A stretch of 28,261 bases of DNA from an uncultured Oscillospiraceae bacterium (GCA_910578755.1 CAJTSZ010000012.1:1-28261), one strand, 5' to 3'; positions 14,722 to 22,998 are shown, counted from the first letter of the stretch. Numbers and translations are program-made. Notes: generated from the letters alone by a model not told the origin.

Positions 14722-16248
14722 TTAGGGCAGTACCAGCAGGCTCTTCCCTTCCATTTCTGCCGGTTGGGGAAGGTTCAAAAGAGCCAGCATAGTTGGGGCA
14801 AGGTCCGCCAGGCGGCCGCCGGGCAGCAAAGCAGAACCTTCCGGCAGCCCAACGCCAATTAACGGTACTTGGTTTGTGGTATGGGCCGTAAAGGAGGAAC
14901 CGTTGGCCTCCAGCATTTTATCCGCGTTGCCGTGGTCCGCTGTAATAAGGGCGCAGCCCCCCATAGCCAGCACCTTTTCCATAACCTGGCCAAGGCAGGC
15001 GTCTACCGTTTCCACCGCCTTTACCGCCGCGTCAAAAACGCCGGTGTGGCCAACCATATCGCAGTTGGCGTAATTTAAAATAATAACATCGTAAATGCCG
15101 CTTTCCAGCCGGCGCAGCAGCTCCTCCGTCACCTGGGGGGCGCTCATTTCCGGCTGTAAGTCGTAGGTTGCAACCTTAGGGGAGGCAATTAAAGCCCTGT
15201 CCTCCCCGGGGTATACGGTTTCATTGCCGCCGTTAAAAAAGAAGGTAACATGGGCGTATTTTTCTGTTTCCGCAATGCGCAGCTGGCGCAGCCCCTTTTG
15301 GGAGAGGTATTCCCCCAAAGTATTGTGCAGCTGCTGGGGGGCAAAGGCCACTTGTACATTGGGCATGGTTGCATCATATTGGGTCATGCACACATAAGTT
15401 AGGGGGAAAGCGCCCTCCCGGCGGGCAAATCCATCAAAGGCAGGATCTGTAAAGCAGCGGGTAATTTCCCGGGCCCTGTCCGGCCTAAAGTTAAAAAACA
15501 CTACGGAATCCCCTGGACAAACCATCCCGTTTTTATCTACTACTGTTGGCACAATAAATTCATCAGTAATATCCTGGGCATAGGAATTTTCCATCAGGGC
15601 AACCGGGTCGCTGTTTTGCTGCCCCTGGCCTTCCACCATGGCAAGGTAGGCTTTTTCCACCCGTTCCCACCGGTTGTCCCGGTCCATGGCGTAGTACCGG
15701 CCGCTTACAGTGGCAATTTTCCCTACGCCAAGGCGGGCCATCTCCTCCTGCAGCTGGGCAATAAAGCCCCGGCCGGAGGTAGGGGAAACGTCTCGCCCGT
15801 CCATAAAGCAGTGGACATACACCCGGCTAAGCCCCGCCTCCTTGGCAAGGCGCAGCAGGCCGTACAGGTGCTCAATGTGGCTGTGAACGCCCCCGTCAGA
15901 AAGCAGGCCTATAAAGTGGAGGGCCGCGCCAGTTTTTTTGCAGTTTTCTACCGCCGCACAAAGGGCAGGGTTTTTAAAAAAGGACCCATCCCCAATGGCC
16001 TTTGTAATGCGGGTAAGCTCCTGGTACACTACCCTGCCGGCGCCAATATTGGTGTGCCCCACCTCGGAATTGCCCATCTGCCCCTGGGGCAGCCCCACAT
16101 CCAGCCCTGAAGCGCTGATTACCGTAGCGGGCCCGTGGGCCTGCAGGCGGTCCAGGTTGGGGGTGGCAGCCGCGGCAATGGCGTTGCCGTAGCTGTCCGG
16201 GTTTACGCCAAACCCGTCTAATATCATTAAAAGGAACGGTTTTTTCAT
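14722..16248 (-). CDS. gpmI: 2,3-bisphosphoglycerate-independent phosphoglycerate mutase
   Basis: This 508-residue manganese enzyme of the alkaline-phosphatase superfamily converts 3-phosphoglycerate to 2-phosphoglycerate in glycolysis. The first metal ligand is Asp11 in LMILDGFG and the phosphoserine nucleophile is Ser61 in QMGNSEVGH. The inserted transferase domain carries DGRDVSPTSG, and the C-terminal phosphatase part contains ITADHGNADKM. Length is typical. It lies 23 nt downstream of tpiA on the same strand with GGAAAGGAAA before its ATG. It is the last gene of the glycolytic cluster. Confidence 0.97.
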   Translation of the reverse strand: MKKPFLLMILDGFGVNPDSYGNAIAAAATPNLDRLQAHGPATVISASGLDVGLPQGQMGNSEVGHTNIGAGRVVYQELTRITKAIGDGSFFKNPALCAAVENCKKTGAALHFIGLLSDGGVHSHIEHLYGLLRLAKEAGLSRVYVHCFMDGRDVSPTSGRGFIAQLQEEMARLGVGKIATVSGRYYAMDRDNRWERVEKAYLAMVEGQGQQNSDPVALMENSYAQDITDEFIVPTVVDKNGMVCPGDSVVFFNFRPDRAREITRCFTDPAFDGFARREGAFPLTYVCMTQYDATMPNVQVAFAPQQLHNTLGEYLSQKGLRQLRIAETEKYAHVTFFFNGGNETVYPGEDRALIASPKVATYDLQPEMSAPQVTEELLRRLESGIYDVIILNYANCDMVGHTGVFDAAVKAVETVDACLGQVMEKVLAMGGCALITADHGNADKMLEANGSSFTAHTTNQVPLIGVGLPEGSALLPGGRLADLAPTMLALLNLPQPAEMEGKSLLVLP

Positions 16249-16271
16249 GGTCTGTTTCCTTTCCAGTTATA

Positions 16272-17039
16272 TTATTGGTTTGCCGCTTCTGTAATAGCGG
16301 TAAAATCCGCCGCTTTTAAGGCGGCCCCGCCAATGAGCCCGCCATCCACATTTTCCATGGAAAGTAATTCTTTTGCATTTTCCGGCTTCATGGAGCCGCC
16401 GTACTGCACCACTAAGGCCTGGGCGGTTTCCTGGCCGTACAGCTGGGCAACTGCCCCGCGGATTTGCCCGCAAACCTCCTCCGCCTGCTGGGCGGTTGCG
16501 GTTTTGCCGGTGCCAATGGCCCAAACAGGCTCGTAAGCAATAATGATGTTTTCCATTTCCTCCTTGGTTACGCCACCCAAGGCAATTTTTACCTGCTGGC
16601 GCACTACCTCTTCGGTAACGCCCTGCTCCCGCTGGCTTAACACTTCCCCTACGCATAAAATAGGCTTAAGCCCTGCGTCCAAGGCGGCCCGCAGGCGTTG
16701 GTTCACTGTTTCATCGGTTTCGCCAAAGTATTGCCTGCGTTCGGAATGGCCCAAAACAACGTACTCCACGCCCATTTCCGCCAGCATACCGGCAGAAATT
16801 TCCCCGGTAAAGGCGCCGGAGGCAGCCCAGTGGCAGTTTTGCGCGCCAACCTTCAGGCAGGTGTTTTTTGTTAGCTCCACAGCGGTTTCCAGGTCGGTAA
16901 AAGGTACGCAGAGTACTACGCCGCAAACAGGGTTTGTAATGGTTTCTTTTAGCTGGCAAATCAGCTCCTTTGCTTTTACACGGTCACAGTTCATTTTCCA
17001 GTTTCCGGCAATTACCGGGATGCGTTTTTCTCTGTTCAT
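16272..17039 (-). CDS. tpiA: Triosephosphate isomerase
   Basis: This 255-residue TIM-barrel enzyme interconverts dihydroxyacetone phosphate and glyceraldehyde-3-phosphate. The catalytic residues are all present: Lys15 in AGNWKMN, His98 in VLGHSERR and Glu170 in AYEPVWAIGTGKTA, which also begins the mobile loop 6. The ATG at 17039 is preceded by GAAAGGAAA; the open frame extends upstream to 17255 but that part reads as non-family sequence. It lies between a membrane protein gene (80 nt upstream) and gpmI (23 nt downstream). A hairpin at about 17063-17092 sits in the upstream gap. Confidence 0.97.
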   Translation of the reverse strand: MNREKRIPVIAGNWKMNCDRVKAKELICQLKETITNPVCGVVLCVPFTDLETAVELTKNTCLKVGAQNCHWAASGAFTGEISAGMLAEMGVEYVVLGHSERRQYFGETDETVNQRLRAALDAGLKPILCVGEVLSQREQGVTEEVVRQQVKIALGGVTKEEMENIIIAYEPVWAIGTGKTATAQQAEEVCGQIRGAVAQLYGQETAQALVVQYGGSMKPENAKELLSMENVDGGLIGGAALKAADFTAITEAANQ

Positions 17040-17118
17040 AAGGCAATTTCCTTTCTGTATGTCCTCCCGCGGCGGGGCAGGTTCCGCGGAGGGCTTAAGA
17101 ATTTTCCTCCCAGGCCCC

Positions 17119-17709
17119 CTACATCCGGCGGTTGCCCACCTGGTACCGGGGCTGCTTTGGCGAACAGTGCCCGGCAATGCCTGTTGGCACATTGTTGCGG
17201 CATAAAAACAGGGGGATCCAGTCCAGGCCAAAAAAGGCCAGCACGGTGTATGCAACGGCGCTGGTAGGCTCGTAATCCAAAAATACCTTGTAGCAGCCCA
17301 GTACAGTTATTACCGCACTGGCTGCCGTAATAACAAGCCATAAAGCTACCAGCCCCAAAAAGCTCAGCAGGTCCCGGGCCAAGCTGCTGTTTGGCCAAAG
17401 CACTATCCGAACCACCCAGGAGATAGCCCCCATAGTCACCAGCGCCCCGCCGCCGCACTGAATTGCCGGCATAAAAATACGGTAGCTGGTCTGCTGTCCT
17501 TGGGAGGCGGCGTACCTGTCGGCCAGGCGGCCCAAAAGGTACTGGCGTACAAAGGGCACCCAGGCCATCCATGGGTGGGATATGCCGGTATTTTCCGCCA
17601 TGGAGTACAGCCCCAGGGAACGGAATACATAAATGGCAATGCTCACCAGGGAGGTAATAGGCATGGCCGAAATCATAACAACAAAATAGGGAACAGGGGA
17701 GTAGCTCAT
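17119..17709 (-). CDS. Multi-pass membrane protein of unknown function in the glycolytic cluster
   Basis: This 196-residue protein has about four hydrophobic segments (roughly residues 7-30, 90-110, 118-143 and 150-168). The motif GLYSMAENTGISHPWMAWVP between segments resembles uncharacterised Clostridial membrane proteins in which a loop ending in PWxAWVP is conserved. It ends in a short basic tail. The ATG at 17709 has AAGGAG 9 nt upstream; a TTG at 17727 has no site. It sits between pgk and tpiA on the same strand. No catalytic residues are seen, and a link to glycolysis is only positional. Confidence 0.7.
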   Translation of the reverse strand: MSYSPVPYFVVMISAMPITSLVSIAIYVFRSLGLYSMAENTGISHPWMAWVPFVRQYLLGRLADRYAASQGQQTSYRIFMPAIQCGGGALVTMGAISWVVRIVLWPNSSLARDLLSFLGLVALWLVITAASAVITVLGCYKVFLDYEPTSAVAYTVLAFFGLDWIPLFLCRNNVPTGIAGHCSPKQPRYQVGNRRM

Positions 17710-17775
17710 TTTTTTACGCTCCTTCAATTTATCCCTTCACTAATAAGCAGGGCGGTACGCACCCTGTAATGGCTA

Positions 17776-17810
17776 AAAGCGGCAGGAAGAAGGGCCTCCA
17801 TGCCGCTTTA
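17776..17810 (-). terminator. Intercistronic hairpin after pgk
   Basis: AAAGCGGCA (17776-17784) pairs with TGCCGCTTT (17801-17809). On the minus strand the stem is followed by a short T-run (TTTTAG), so it may partly terminate pgk transcripts or stabilise their 3' ends, lowering expression of the downstream genes. Confidence 0.5.
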
Positions 17811-17874
17811 TTGGGCTGTCCGCCGGCAATTTTACACCTGCGGGCAGGTTAAATTCTTCTTGTGCCGCCAGCCT

Positions 17875-19065
17875 TTACTTGTCGTTTAAGGCAGCAATGC
17901 CGGGCAGCTCCAGCCCCTCTAAAAATTCCAGGGAGGCGCCGCCGCCGGTAGAAATATGGGTCATTTTATCTGCAAAGCCCAGCTTTGTTACAGCGGAAAC
18001 AGAATCGCCGCCGCCAATAATGGAAACAGCGCCGCTTTCTGCAATGGCCTTGGCCATTTCCAGGGTACCCTCTGCAAAGTTGGGGAACTCAAACACGCCC
18101 ATGGGGCCGTTCCAAATAACGGTGCCCGCTTTTTTTACCGCGGTGCAGAACAGGGCGACAGAGGCTGGGCCAATGTCCATACCCATCCAGCCGTCAGGAA
18201 TATCCAGCCCGTCAATAACGGAAACCTGGCAGTCCTCTGCAAAGCGGTCGCCGGCCTTGTGATCCACAGGCAGCAGCAGGTCAACGCCCCGTTCCTTGGC
18301 CTTAGCCAGCATTTCCTTTGCCAGTTCCAGCTTGTCGTCCTCGCACAAGGAGGCGCCTACTGTGTGGCCCATAGCCTTTAAAAAGGTGTAAGCCATGCCG
18401 CCGCCTACAACCAAGGTATCCACCTTTTCCAAAAGGTTATTGATCACGCCAATTTTGTCGGAAACCTTGGAGCCGCCCAAAATAGCAACCAGCGGCCGCT
18501 GGGGGCTGTTCAGGGCCCCGCCCATCACGCTAATTTCCTTTTGGATCAGGTAGCCGCACACTGCGGGCAGGTAATCCGCAACACCAGTGGTGGAGCAGTG
18601 AGCCCGGTGAGCTGTGCCAAAGGCGTCATTTACATAAATTTCAGCAAGGGAAGCCAGCTCTTTGGAAAAGGCAGGGTCGTTTTTTGTTTCTTCTTTATGG
18701 TAGCGTACGTTTTCCAGCAGCATTACCTCCCCTTCTTCCAAAGAAGCAGCCAGGGCCTTGGCGTCCAGGCCAATAACGTCCTTAGCCATTTTTACCGGCT
18801 GTTCCAGCAACTGGGAAAGGCGCTGGGCCACAGGCGCAAGGGAAAACTCTGGCAAAAACTCACCCTTGGGCCGCCCCATGTGGGAACATAAAATGACTTT
18901 GGCCCCATGGCCAGTTAAATACTGAATGGTAGGCAGGGCAGCAACAATGCGTTTGTCGTTGGAAATGACACCGTCTTTCATGGGAACATTAAAGTCACAC
19001 CGAACCAAAACAGATTTGCCTTTTACATCAATATCTTCTATGGTTTTTTTATTCAAAGAAGTCAT
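17875..19065 (-). CDS. pgk: Phosphoglycerate kinase
   Basis: This 396-residue glycolytic enzyme transfers phosphate from 1,3-bisphosphoglycerate to ADP. Characteristic blocks are VRCDFNVPMKDG near the N-terminus (substrate binding), the basic patch LCSHMGRPKGE, the hinge and nucleotide-binding GGSKVSDKI region, NGPMGVFE, and the C-terminal GGGDSVSAV phosphate loop. The ATG at 19065 is preceded by AAAGGGTG and fits the family N-terminus. It is the first gene of the cluster with a promoter at 19153-19181 and a structured leader. The gapA gene that often accompanies pgk is not in this window. Confidence 0.97.
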   Translation of the reverse strand: MTSLNKKTIEDIDVKGKSVLVRCDFNVPMKDGVISNDKRIVAALPTIQYLTGHGAKVILCSHMGRPKGEFLPEFSLAPVAQRLSQLLEQPVKMAKDVIGLDAKALAASLEEGEVMLLENVRYHKEETKNDPAFSKELASLAEIYVNDAFGTAHRAHCSTTGVADYLPAVCGYLIQKEISVMGGALNSPQRPLVAILGGSKVSDKIGVINNLLEKVDTLVVGGGMAYTFLKAMGHTVGASLCEDDKLELAKEMLAKAKERGVDLLLPVDHKAGDRFAEDCQVSVIDGLDIPDGWMGMDIGPASVALFCTAVKKAGTVIWNGPMGVFEFPNFAEGTLEMAKAIAESGAVSIIGGGDSVSAVTKLGFADKMTHISTGGGASLEFLEGLELPGIAALNDK

Positions 19066-19105
19066 GTGGAAGCACCCTTTCTTGCAAATAAATTTTATTT
19101 TCCCG

Positions 19106-19139
19106 CAAGGCGGCTTTTGGGGAACCAAAAAATGCCTTG
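19106..19139 (-). promoter_or_regulatory. Hairpin in the pgk leader
   Basis: CAAGGC (19106-19111) pairs with GCCTTG (19134-19139), enclosing TTTTGG/CCAAAA with a GGAA loop on the + strand reading. It would lie within the first ten or so transcribed bases and may protect the 5' end of the mRNA. Confidence 0.5.
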
Positions 19140-19152
19140 GGAGTATAGTTCC

Positions 19153-19181
19153 ATTTTACTGCCAAGAGGAATATTTTGCAA
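19153..19181 (-). promoter_or_regulatory. pgk: Promoter of the glycolytic cluster
   Basis: On the minus strand TTGCAA (19176-19181), a 17-nt spacer and TAAAAT (19153-19158) precede pgk, with a start near 19146. A 9-bp inverted repeat CAAGGGTTT/AAACCCTTG (19179-19202) touches the -35 and could be a repressor site. Confidence 0.6.
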
Positions 19182-19189
19182 GGGTTTTT

Positions 19190-19735
19190 GGCCAAACCCT
19201 TGGCGAAAAGCTCCAAATCTTGCAGCGGTGTGCTGCTGTAAGATAGCCAGTTTGGCAAAGATTATTCATCAGCAGAAGTTATCGCAAGTTTATTTTATGA
19301 ACTTGTAGCCCCACGCTGTGGGGCAGGCCCTCCCTAAGGTGAGGTTGGGCTACCCGTTTAGCAGCTTCTAACGGTTAGGGGCCTAGTACAGCGGGCCTGC
19401 CGCCCCCTCCTTTGGGCGGCATTGGCCTTGCACAGCCTTGTTTTCCTTGTACATAAATCAAAAACAGGGCGAGCACAGCCAACCGCTTTATAGTATGGCA
19501 GTAAGTGGCTCCGTGGAGCATTTCCCGCTGGCCCCGCGGCAGGGGTCCAGGGGCAAATACCCCACAAGTTCGCCTTGCAAACTTGCTGCCAATTCAGCGG
19601 GTATCCCCGCTGAATTGCTGTTTCTTTCCCCTATTTTTTGGGCGTCAAGAATAGAGCGCGGGCTGTGTAAGCCTGCTGGCAGATGCTTGAAGGCAGCCAA
19701 TACCTCCAAAAGAAACAGGGAGGCCGAGGGCCTCC
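19190..19735. repeat. Repeat-filled intergenic region between pgk and the sortase-SpoIID gene
   Basis: The 670-nt gap (19066-19735) has no credible gene. After the pgk promoter it holds a core hairpin (19217-19226 with 19235-19244), a CAAGTT/AACTTG palindrome (19285-19305), a GCCCCAC/GTGGGGC hairpin (19308-19324), and a stretch at 19391-19417 matching 28202-28228 in reverse complement at 22 of 27 bases. The composite element proper follows at 19541-19715. Confidence 0.65.
19541..19715 (+). repeat. Composite palindromic element, copy B
   Basis: In order it holds an AGGGGTCCAGGGG start, module 1 CAAGTT/AACTTG (19565-19585), module 2 CAATTCAGCGGG/CCCGCTGAATTG (19590-19617, perfect 12 bp), module 3 with the GGGCGTCAAGAATAG arm (19628-19654, eroded), and module 4 GTAAGCC...CCTCCAAAAGAAA (about 19667-19715). 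The same order recurs at 24967-25182 and, inverted, at 27891-28131. Confidence 0.75.
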
Positions 19736-19737
19736 CT
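19717..19737 (-). terminator. Terminator of the sortase-SpoIID gene
   Basis: GGGAGGCC (19718-19725) pairs with GGCCTCCC (19729-19736) around GAG, followed on the minus strand by TGTTTCTTTT. The stem overlaps the last base of the coding region, and the T-run coincides with the end of repeat module 4. Confidence 0.75.
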
Positions 19738-22684
19738 ATTTTACCCGCGCTCCGGGGTAGTAATGCTCTAAAATTTCCACATAGCCCCACCCTTTTTGGG
19801 CGTAGTAGTTGGCGCCAAGCTGGCTCATGCCAACGCCGTGGCCGTAGCCGTAGGTGGTAAACTCAAAGGAGTCGCTGCTTTCGTTGTACTCCACCTCAAA
19901 GGCGGCGGATTTTATTTTGGACTGTAGCAGCCCCTCCCGCACCTGGCGGCCCGCAAGGCTGCGTCCGCAAACCTCTATTTCCTCCACATACAGGCCGTAG
20001 TTGCAGTCAAAGCTGCCAAACCATTCCGCCGGGTCGTCGTCCCAGTTGTAGGGGTTAATGTTGTGGTAGTCCTGAATACGGTCCGCCACATATTTGCGGG
20101 AAAGGGAGGTTACCGAACCATAATGGGATGTTTTTTTGTCCCCAGGGCTTTCTACACTGGTTAAGTAAGGCAAGCTGCCCCCCCAGGCGCTGTGGGAATC
20201 GTTGGTAACGCCGGCATTGGCGGCACAGTATGTCGTGTTGGCATAGCTGCCCTTGTACAATACCGATTCTCCCAGCACTGCGTCTACTGCTTTTTTTACT
20301 GTGGCGCTCACAGGGGTTTTGGTAACCACCCAAGGGCTTACCCCCGCCTGGTTGTTGTATTTTACATATGTATAAGCGGCTACCGCCTGGGCCTTTAATG
20401 CCTCATGTTCAAAGGAGGCGCCCATTTCCGCCTCAACCATTTCACAAACCAGGTCATAGGCGCTGTACTTGGTGGTTTTACCGTTAATTTTTACGGAAAG
20501 CTCTTCGCCTTCATCGTAAAAGGGGGTTGTTTCCTCCTCGTCATTCTCTTCCGGTTCGTCCTCCGGCTCCTCTTTCAGTTCCTCTTCTTCTGTTTCAGGC
20601 TCCTTTGGCTCATCCTTTTTGGGCGGGGCAGGCTCGTCAGGCTCCGGTTCCACAACGGCGGGCGGCGCCTGCTGCACCGGCGGTGTGGCCACTGCCGAGG
20701 TTTCCGGCGGGGCCTGGGGCGCCGCCGGCTGCTGGGCAGGGGGCTCCTGAGGCGTTTGGGTATTTTCCGGCGGAGGAGCCTCCTCTTCTGCCTCTGTTTC
20801 TACCGTTGTTTCTTCCTTCTGGGGCGGGGGCTCTTTCACTGTTTCTTCCACAGGGGTTTCCACCTGTTCCACCTTGTTCAGGCTTTCCAGTACCCGTTGG
20901 GCGTCCTGGGAAATTTCCAGGAGGGCCACCGCCACATCCGGCGGGGAACCACCGTAGAGCTGGTACCAAATGTTGGGCATCAGCGGGTTTTTTGTTTTAT
21001 ATACCAAGGTTTCGTCAATTTCCTCTGTTTCCCCGTCCCGCAGCCTGCGGGCAACCACCACAAAGCGGGCGTTGTCAAATTCGTAGGTACAGGTGGAAAG
21101 GGTTAACAGCTCGTCAGAAGGCAGCACGTCCACCCCAGTGGTAATGACGCTGCGCAGCTTCACCTGGTTGATGTACTCCTGTACCTGGGAAACATCCATA
21201 GCGTCAATAAACTGGTGGTATTGGAACACCGGGCCGTGGTCCGGGTTTACATTGGCCACAAAGGCGGCAAAAATTTTATATTTCCCCTTGCGGTATACGC
21301 TGTTAAATTCAATAATGGGGTGGGCCTTTAAATAATCGGGCTGCCAGTAGTGCAGGAGGGAATTAAACATTTGGTCGTCGTTTTTAATGTTGTGGCCATA
21401 CACCATAATGTTGGTGCTGGGCTCCTTTAAATCTACGCTGGCGTCTACAAAGGGTACCCCGTGAAGGTTTTTTTCCCCTTCAAAGTTTTTCCGTTCATAG
21501 GTGGTATTGTCCCCTGTCTGTACCACAGGGTAATCCAAGGAGGTTCCCGGTACAGAAATCCACCCGGCAACGTCAGGGTTAATTTGGTACAGGGCGGCAA
21601 AATCGTTGTCGTAGCCCCAAGGGTAGTCCAAAGGGGGCGTGCCGCCGCTTTCGTACACCTCCCGCAGGTTGGCATAGGTTTTTAGGTTGTTGGCCGAACG
21701 AACATACCGGTACCCCAAATACCCTACCGAGCATAAAAAGGTCAGGCAGCAGCATACCAGTAAAACACTGCGCAGCCGTTCCCCAAAGGAACGCTTTTCC
21801 CGTTCCCTCCGGGATGAGGTTTTTCCGCTTTCCTGGGGGGCATAATCTTCATAAGGGCCGCTTTTCTTTTTCTTTTGGGATTTACCCTCCTGCTTTTCCA
21901 GCTTTTGCGCGGCCTTGGCCGCCTTTTTTTGCTGCCGGGCCGAGGCCAAAGCCGCGTCTATTTTGCCCGCTTCGCTGGTAAGGTCCTCCAAAAGGCTGGC
22001 ACAGGCGCTGGCGGCCTCCTCCTGGCTTTTGCGCACGGCTGTTACCCGTAGGAAGCTTTGGCCGTTTTGGGTAAACAAAGCGGGGAACACGCCTTTTCCC
22101 GGCCTAACCCGCTGCAGATACTCCCCTACAGGCTCTTCCTTCCCAGGGAGAAGGGTTATTTCCTCCTGGTGGGCCCTTAACCCGGCAGACTGAACCAAAA
22201 AAGGGAGCATTCCACCGGCAAACATGGAGCCAAAGCCCTTTTTGCTGGCGGGGAACACCGCAACACAGCGGCTGCCCCTGGTTAAAATAAAGCCTTGGTC
22301 AACCGTATCGCCGCTGGTCATAGGCACAGCGCCCCGGGGCAGCAGTGCCCCCTCCAGCAAACGCCCGGCAGGGGCCCGCCCCGTTTGGCGGCAGTACCGT
22401 TCCACAGCCTCCCTGGCCTTGGGGTTTTCCTCTAAGGGGAGCCCCAGGCCCTTAGCAATTTTTTTCTTTGTAATAAAATCTTCCGAACCATCTAAAACAA
22501 ACACCAAGGAGCTGCTGTCCACAGCTTCCTGCAGGGCGTGTATAAAATCCGGCGCTTCCCCAACAGAAGCGGCAGCCTCAAAGGTGAGCCCTAAAAATTC
22601 TGCCTGTGCTTTTGTTTCTGCACTGTGAGCAATCAGCCCCGGAAAAGTATAACTGGTTTGGAACCCAATGGTAAAAACCTGCAC
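19736..22684 (-). CDS. Chimera: CinA/MoCF-like domain - TM - class B sortase - Pro/Glu linker - SpoIID
   Basis: A 982-residue protein from a GTG at 22684 (GGAGG 6 nt upstream; the frame is open to 22777 but lacks a better site). Residues 1-170 resemble the CinA N-terminal/MoCF fold (SSSLVFVLDGSED, then LEGALLPRGAVPMTSG). A Lys/Gln-rich stretch (about 240-300) precedes one membrane segment (307-328). Residues 350-550 are a class B sortase with His431 (YGHN), Cys532 (LSTCTYEF) and Arg540 (NARFVVV). A Pro/Glu linker (about 609-724) leads to a SpoIID domain (729-982) with EMVEAEMG, the ALKAQAVAAYTY block and a terminal GYGHGVGMSQLGA. SpoIID is a lytic transglycosylase for denuded glycan. The protein likely has a cytoplasmic N-domain and an outer C-half. 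All catalytic residues are present; the sortase substrate is not in the window. Confidence 0.9.
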   Translation of the reverse strand: MQVFTIGFQTSYTFPGLIAHSAETKAQAEFLGLTFEAAASVGEAPDFIHALQEAVDSSSLVFVLDGSEDFITKKKIAKGLGLPLEENPKAREAVERYCRQTGRAPAGRLLEGALLPRGAVPMTSGDTVDQGFILTRGSRCVAVFPASKKGFGSMFAGGMLPFLVQSAGLRAHQEEITLLPGKEEPVGEYLQRVRPGKGVFPALFTQNGQSFLRVTAVRKSQEEAASACASLLEDLTSEAGKIDAALASARQQKKAAKAAQKLEKQEGKSQKKKKSGPYEDYAPQESGKTSSRREREKRSFGERLRSVLLVCCCLTFLCSVGYLGYRYVRSANNLKTYANLREVYESGGTPPLDYPWGYDNDFAALYQINPDVAGWISVPGTSLDYPVVQTGDNTTYERKNFEGEKNLHGVPFVDASVDLKEPSTNIMVYGHNIKNDDQMFNSLLHYWQPDYLKAHPIIEFNSVYRKGKYKIFAAFVANVNPDHGPVFQYHQFIDAMDVSQVQEYINQVKLRSVITTGVDVLPSDELLTLSTCTYEFDNARFVVVARRLRDGETEEIDETLVYKTKNPLMPNIWYQLYGGSPPDVAVALLEISQDAQRVLESLNKVEQVETPVEETVKEPPPQKEETTVETEAEEEAPPPENTQTPQEPPAQQPAAPQAPPETSAVATPPVQQAPPAVVEPEPDEPAPPKKDEPKEPETEEEELKEEPEDEPEENDEEETTPFYDEGEELSVKINGKTTKYSAYDLVCEMVEAEMGASFEHEALKAQAVAAYTYVKYNNQAGVSPWVVTKTPVSATVKKAVDAVLGESVLYKGSYANTTYCAANAGVTNDSHSAWGGSLPYLTSVESPGDKKTSHYGSVTSLSRKYVADRIQDYHNINPYNWDDDPAEWFGSFDCNYGLYVEEIEVCGRSLAGRQVREGLLQSKIKSAAFEVEYNESSDSFEFTTYGYGHGVGMSQLGANYYAQKGWGYVEILEHYYPGARVK

Positions 22685-22870
22685 AGAAGTCCTCCCTCCT
22701 GCTGGCAGGGCCTGCAGCCTGGGGCTTTGCCCCACCCTTGGCCTGCCACGCGGTGCCATAGCCGGGTTTTTGCCCAACTAAAGGTTATGGTAATAAACAA
22801 AGGCAATCGGCGGGCTGTGTCCAGCATTTGCTTCCCAAAACCGCTTTGGCCCTTGTTGGCCCATGGTAAC
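22685..22870 (-). other. Long GC-rich leader of the sortase-SpoIID gene
   Basis: The predicted leader is about 187 nt and rich in short stems: GGGGC-AAA-GCCCC near 22726-22738 and GGCAGG pairing with CCTGCC around it. It was compared by eye with c-di-GMP, TPP, cobalamin and FMN riboswitch consensus features and no match was convincing. It may contain a copy of a dispersed GGGGCTTTGCCCC-type repeat. Confidence 0.4.
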
Positions 22871-22877
22871 TGTCACT

Positions 22878-22906
22878 ATTATACGAAAAAATGCTTTTTT
22901 CTGCAA
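22878..22906 (-). promoter_or_regulatory. Sigma-A type promoter of the sortase-SpoIID gene
   Basis: On the minus strand TTGCAG (22901-22906), a 17-nt spacer and a perfect TATAAT (22878-22883) give a start near 22871. A sigma-A-like promoter argues against purely sporulation-specific (sigma-E) expression. Confidence 0.7.
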
Positions 22907-22960
22907 CATCGGTTTTTTTACAAGTTTTTTGCCTAATTTTTTTCTCAAAAGAACATTTGC

Positions 22961-22998
22961 CAAAGGGGGATTTCACCCAAAAGATGAAATCCCCCTGA
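22961..22998 (-). terminator. Hairpin after the small hypothetical gene
   Basis: GGGGGATTTC (22965-22974) pairs perfectly with GAAATCCCCC (22986-22995). On the minus strand it is followed by TTTGG, a weak T-run, about 20 nt beyond the hypothetical gene's stop. Confidence 0.6.

Noticed and set aside
16543..17205. A 220-codon open frame on the + strand
   Set aside because: It is antisense to tpiA, whose catalytic residues are complete, and the peptide is Ser/Thr-rich low-complexity typical of a shadow frame.
16272..17255. Longer triosephosphate isomerase frame starting at 17255
   Set aside because: The extra N-terminal residues do not resemble the family and overlap the upstream membrane protein gene; the ATG at 17039 fits the family start.
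20405..21106. A 233-codon frame rich in Gly, Arg, Leu and Phe on the + strand
   Set aside because: It is the complement of the Pro/Glu linker and sortase coding region; the bias comes from the Glu and Pro codons on the other strand.
22685..22870. c-di-GMP or other known riboswitch before the sortase-SpoIID gene
   Set aside because: A GGGGCAAAGCCCC string superficially recalls the c-di-GMP-I core, but the conserved CACGCA and GGCCT elements are missing.
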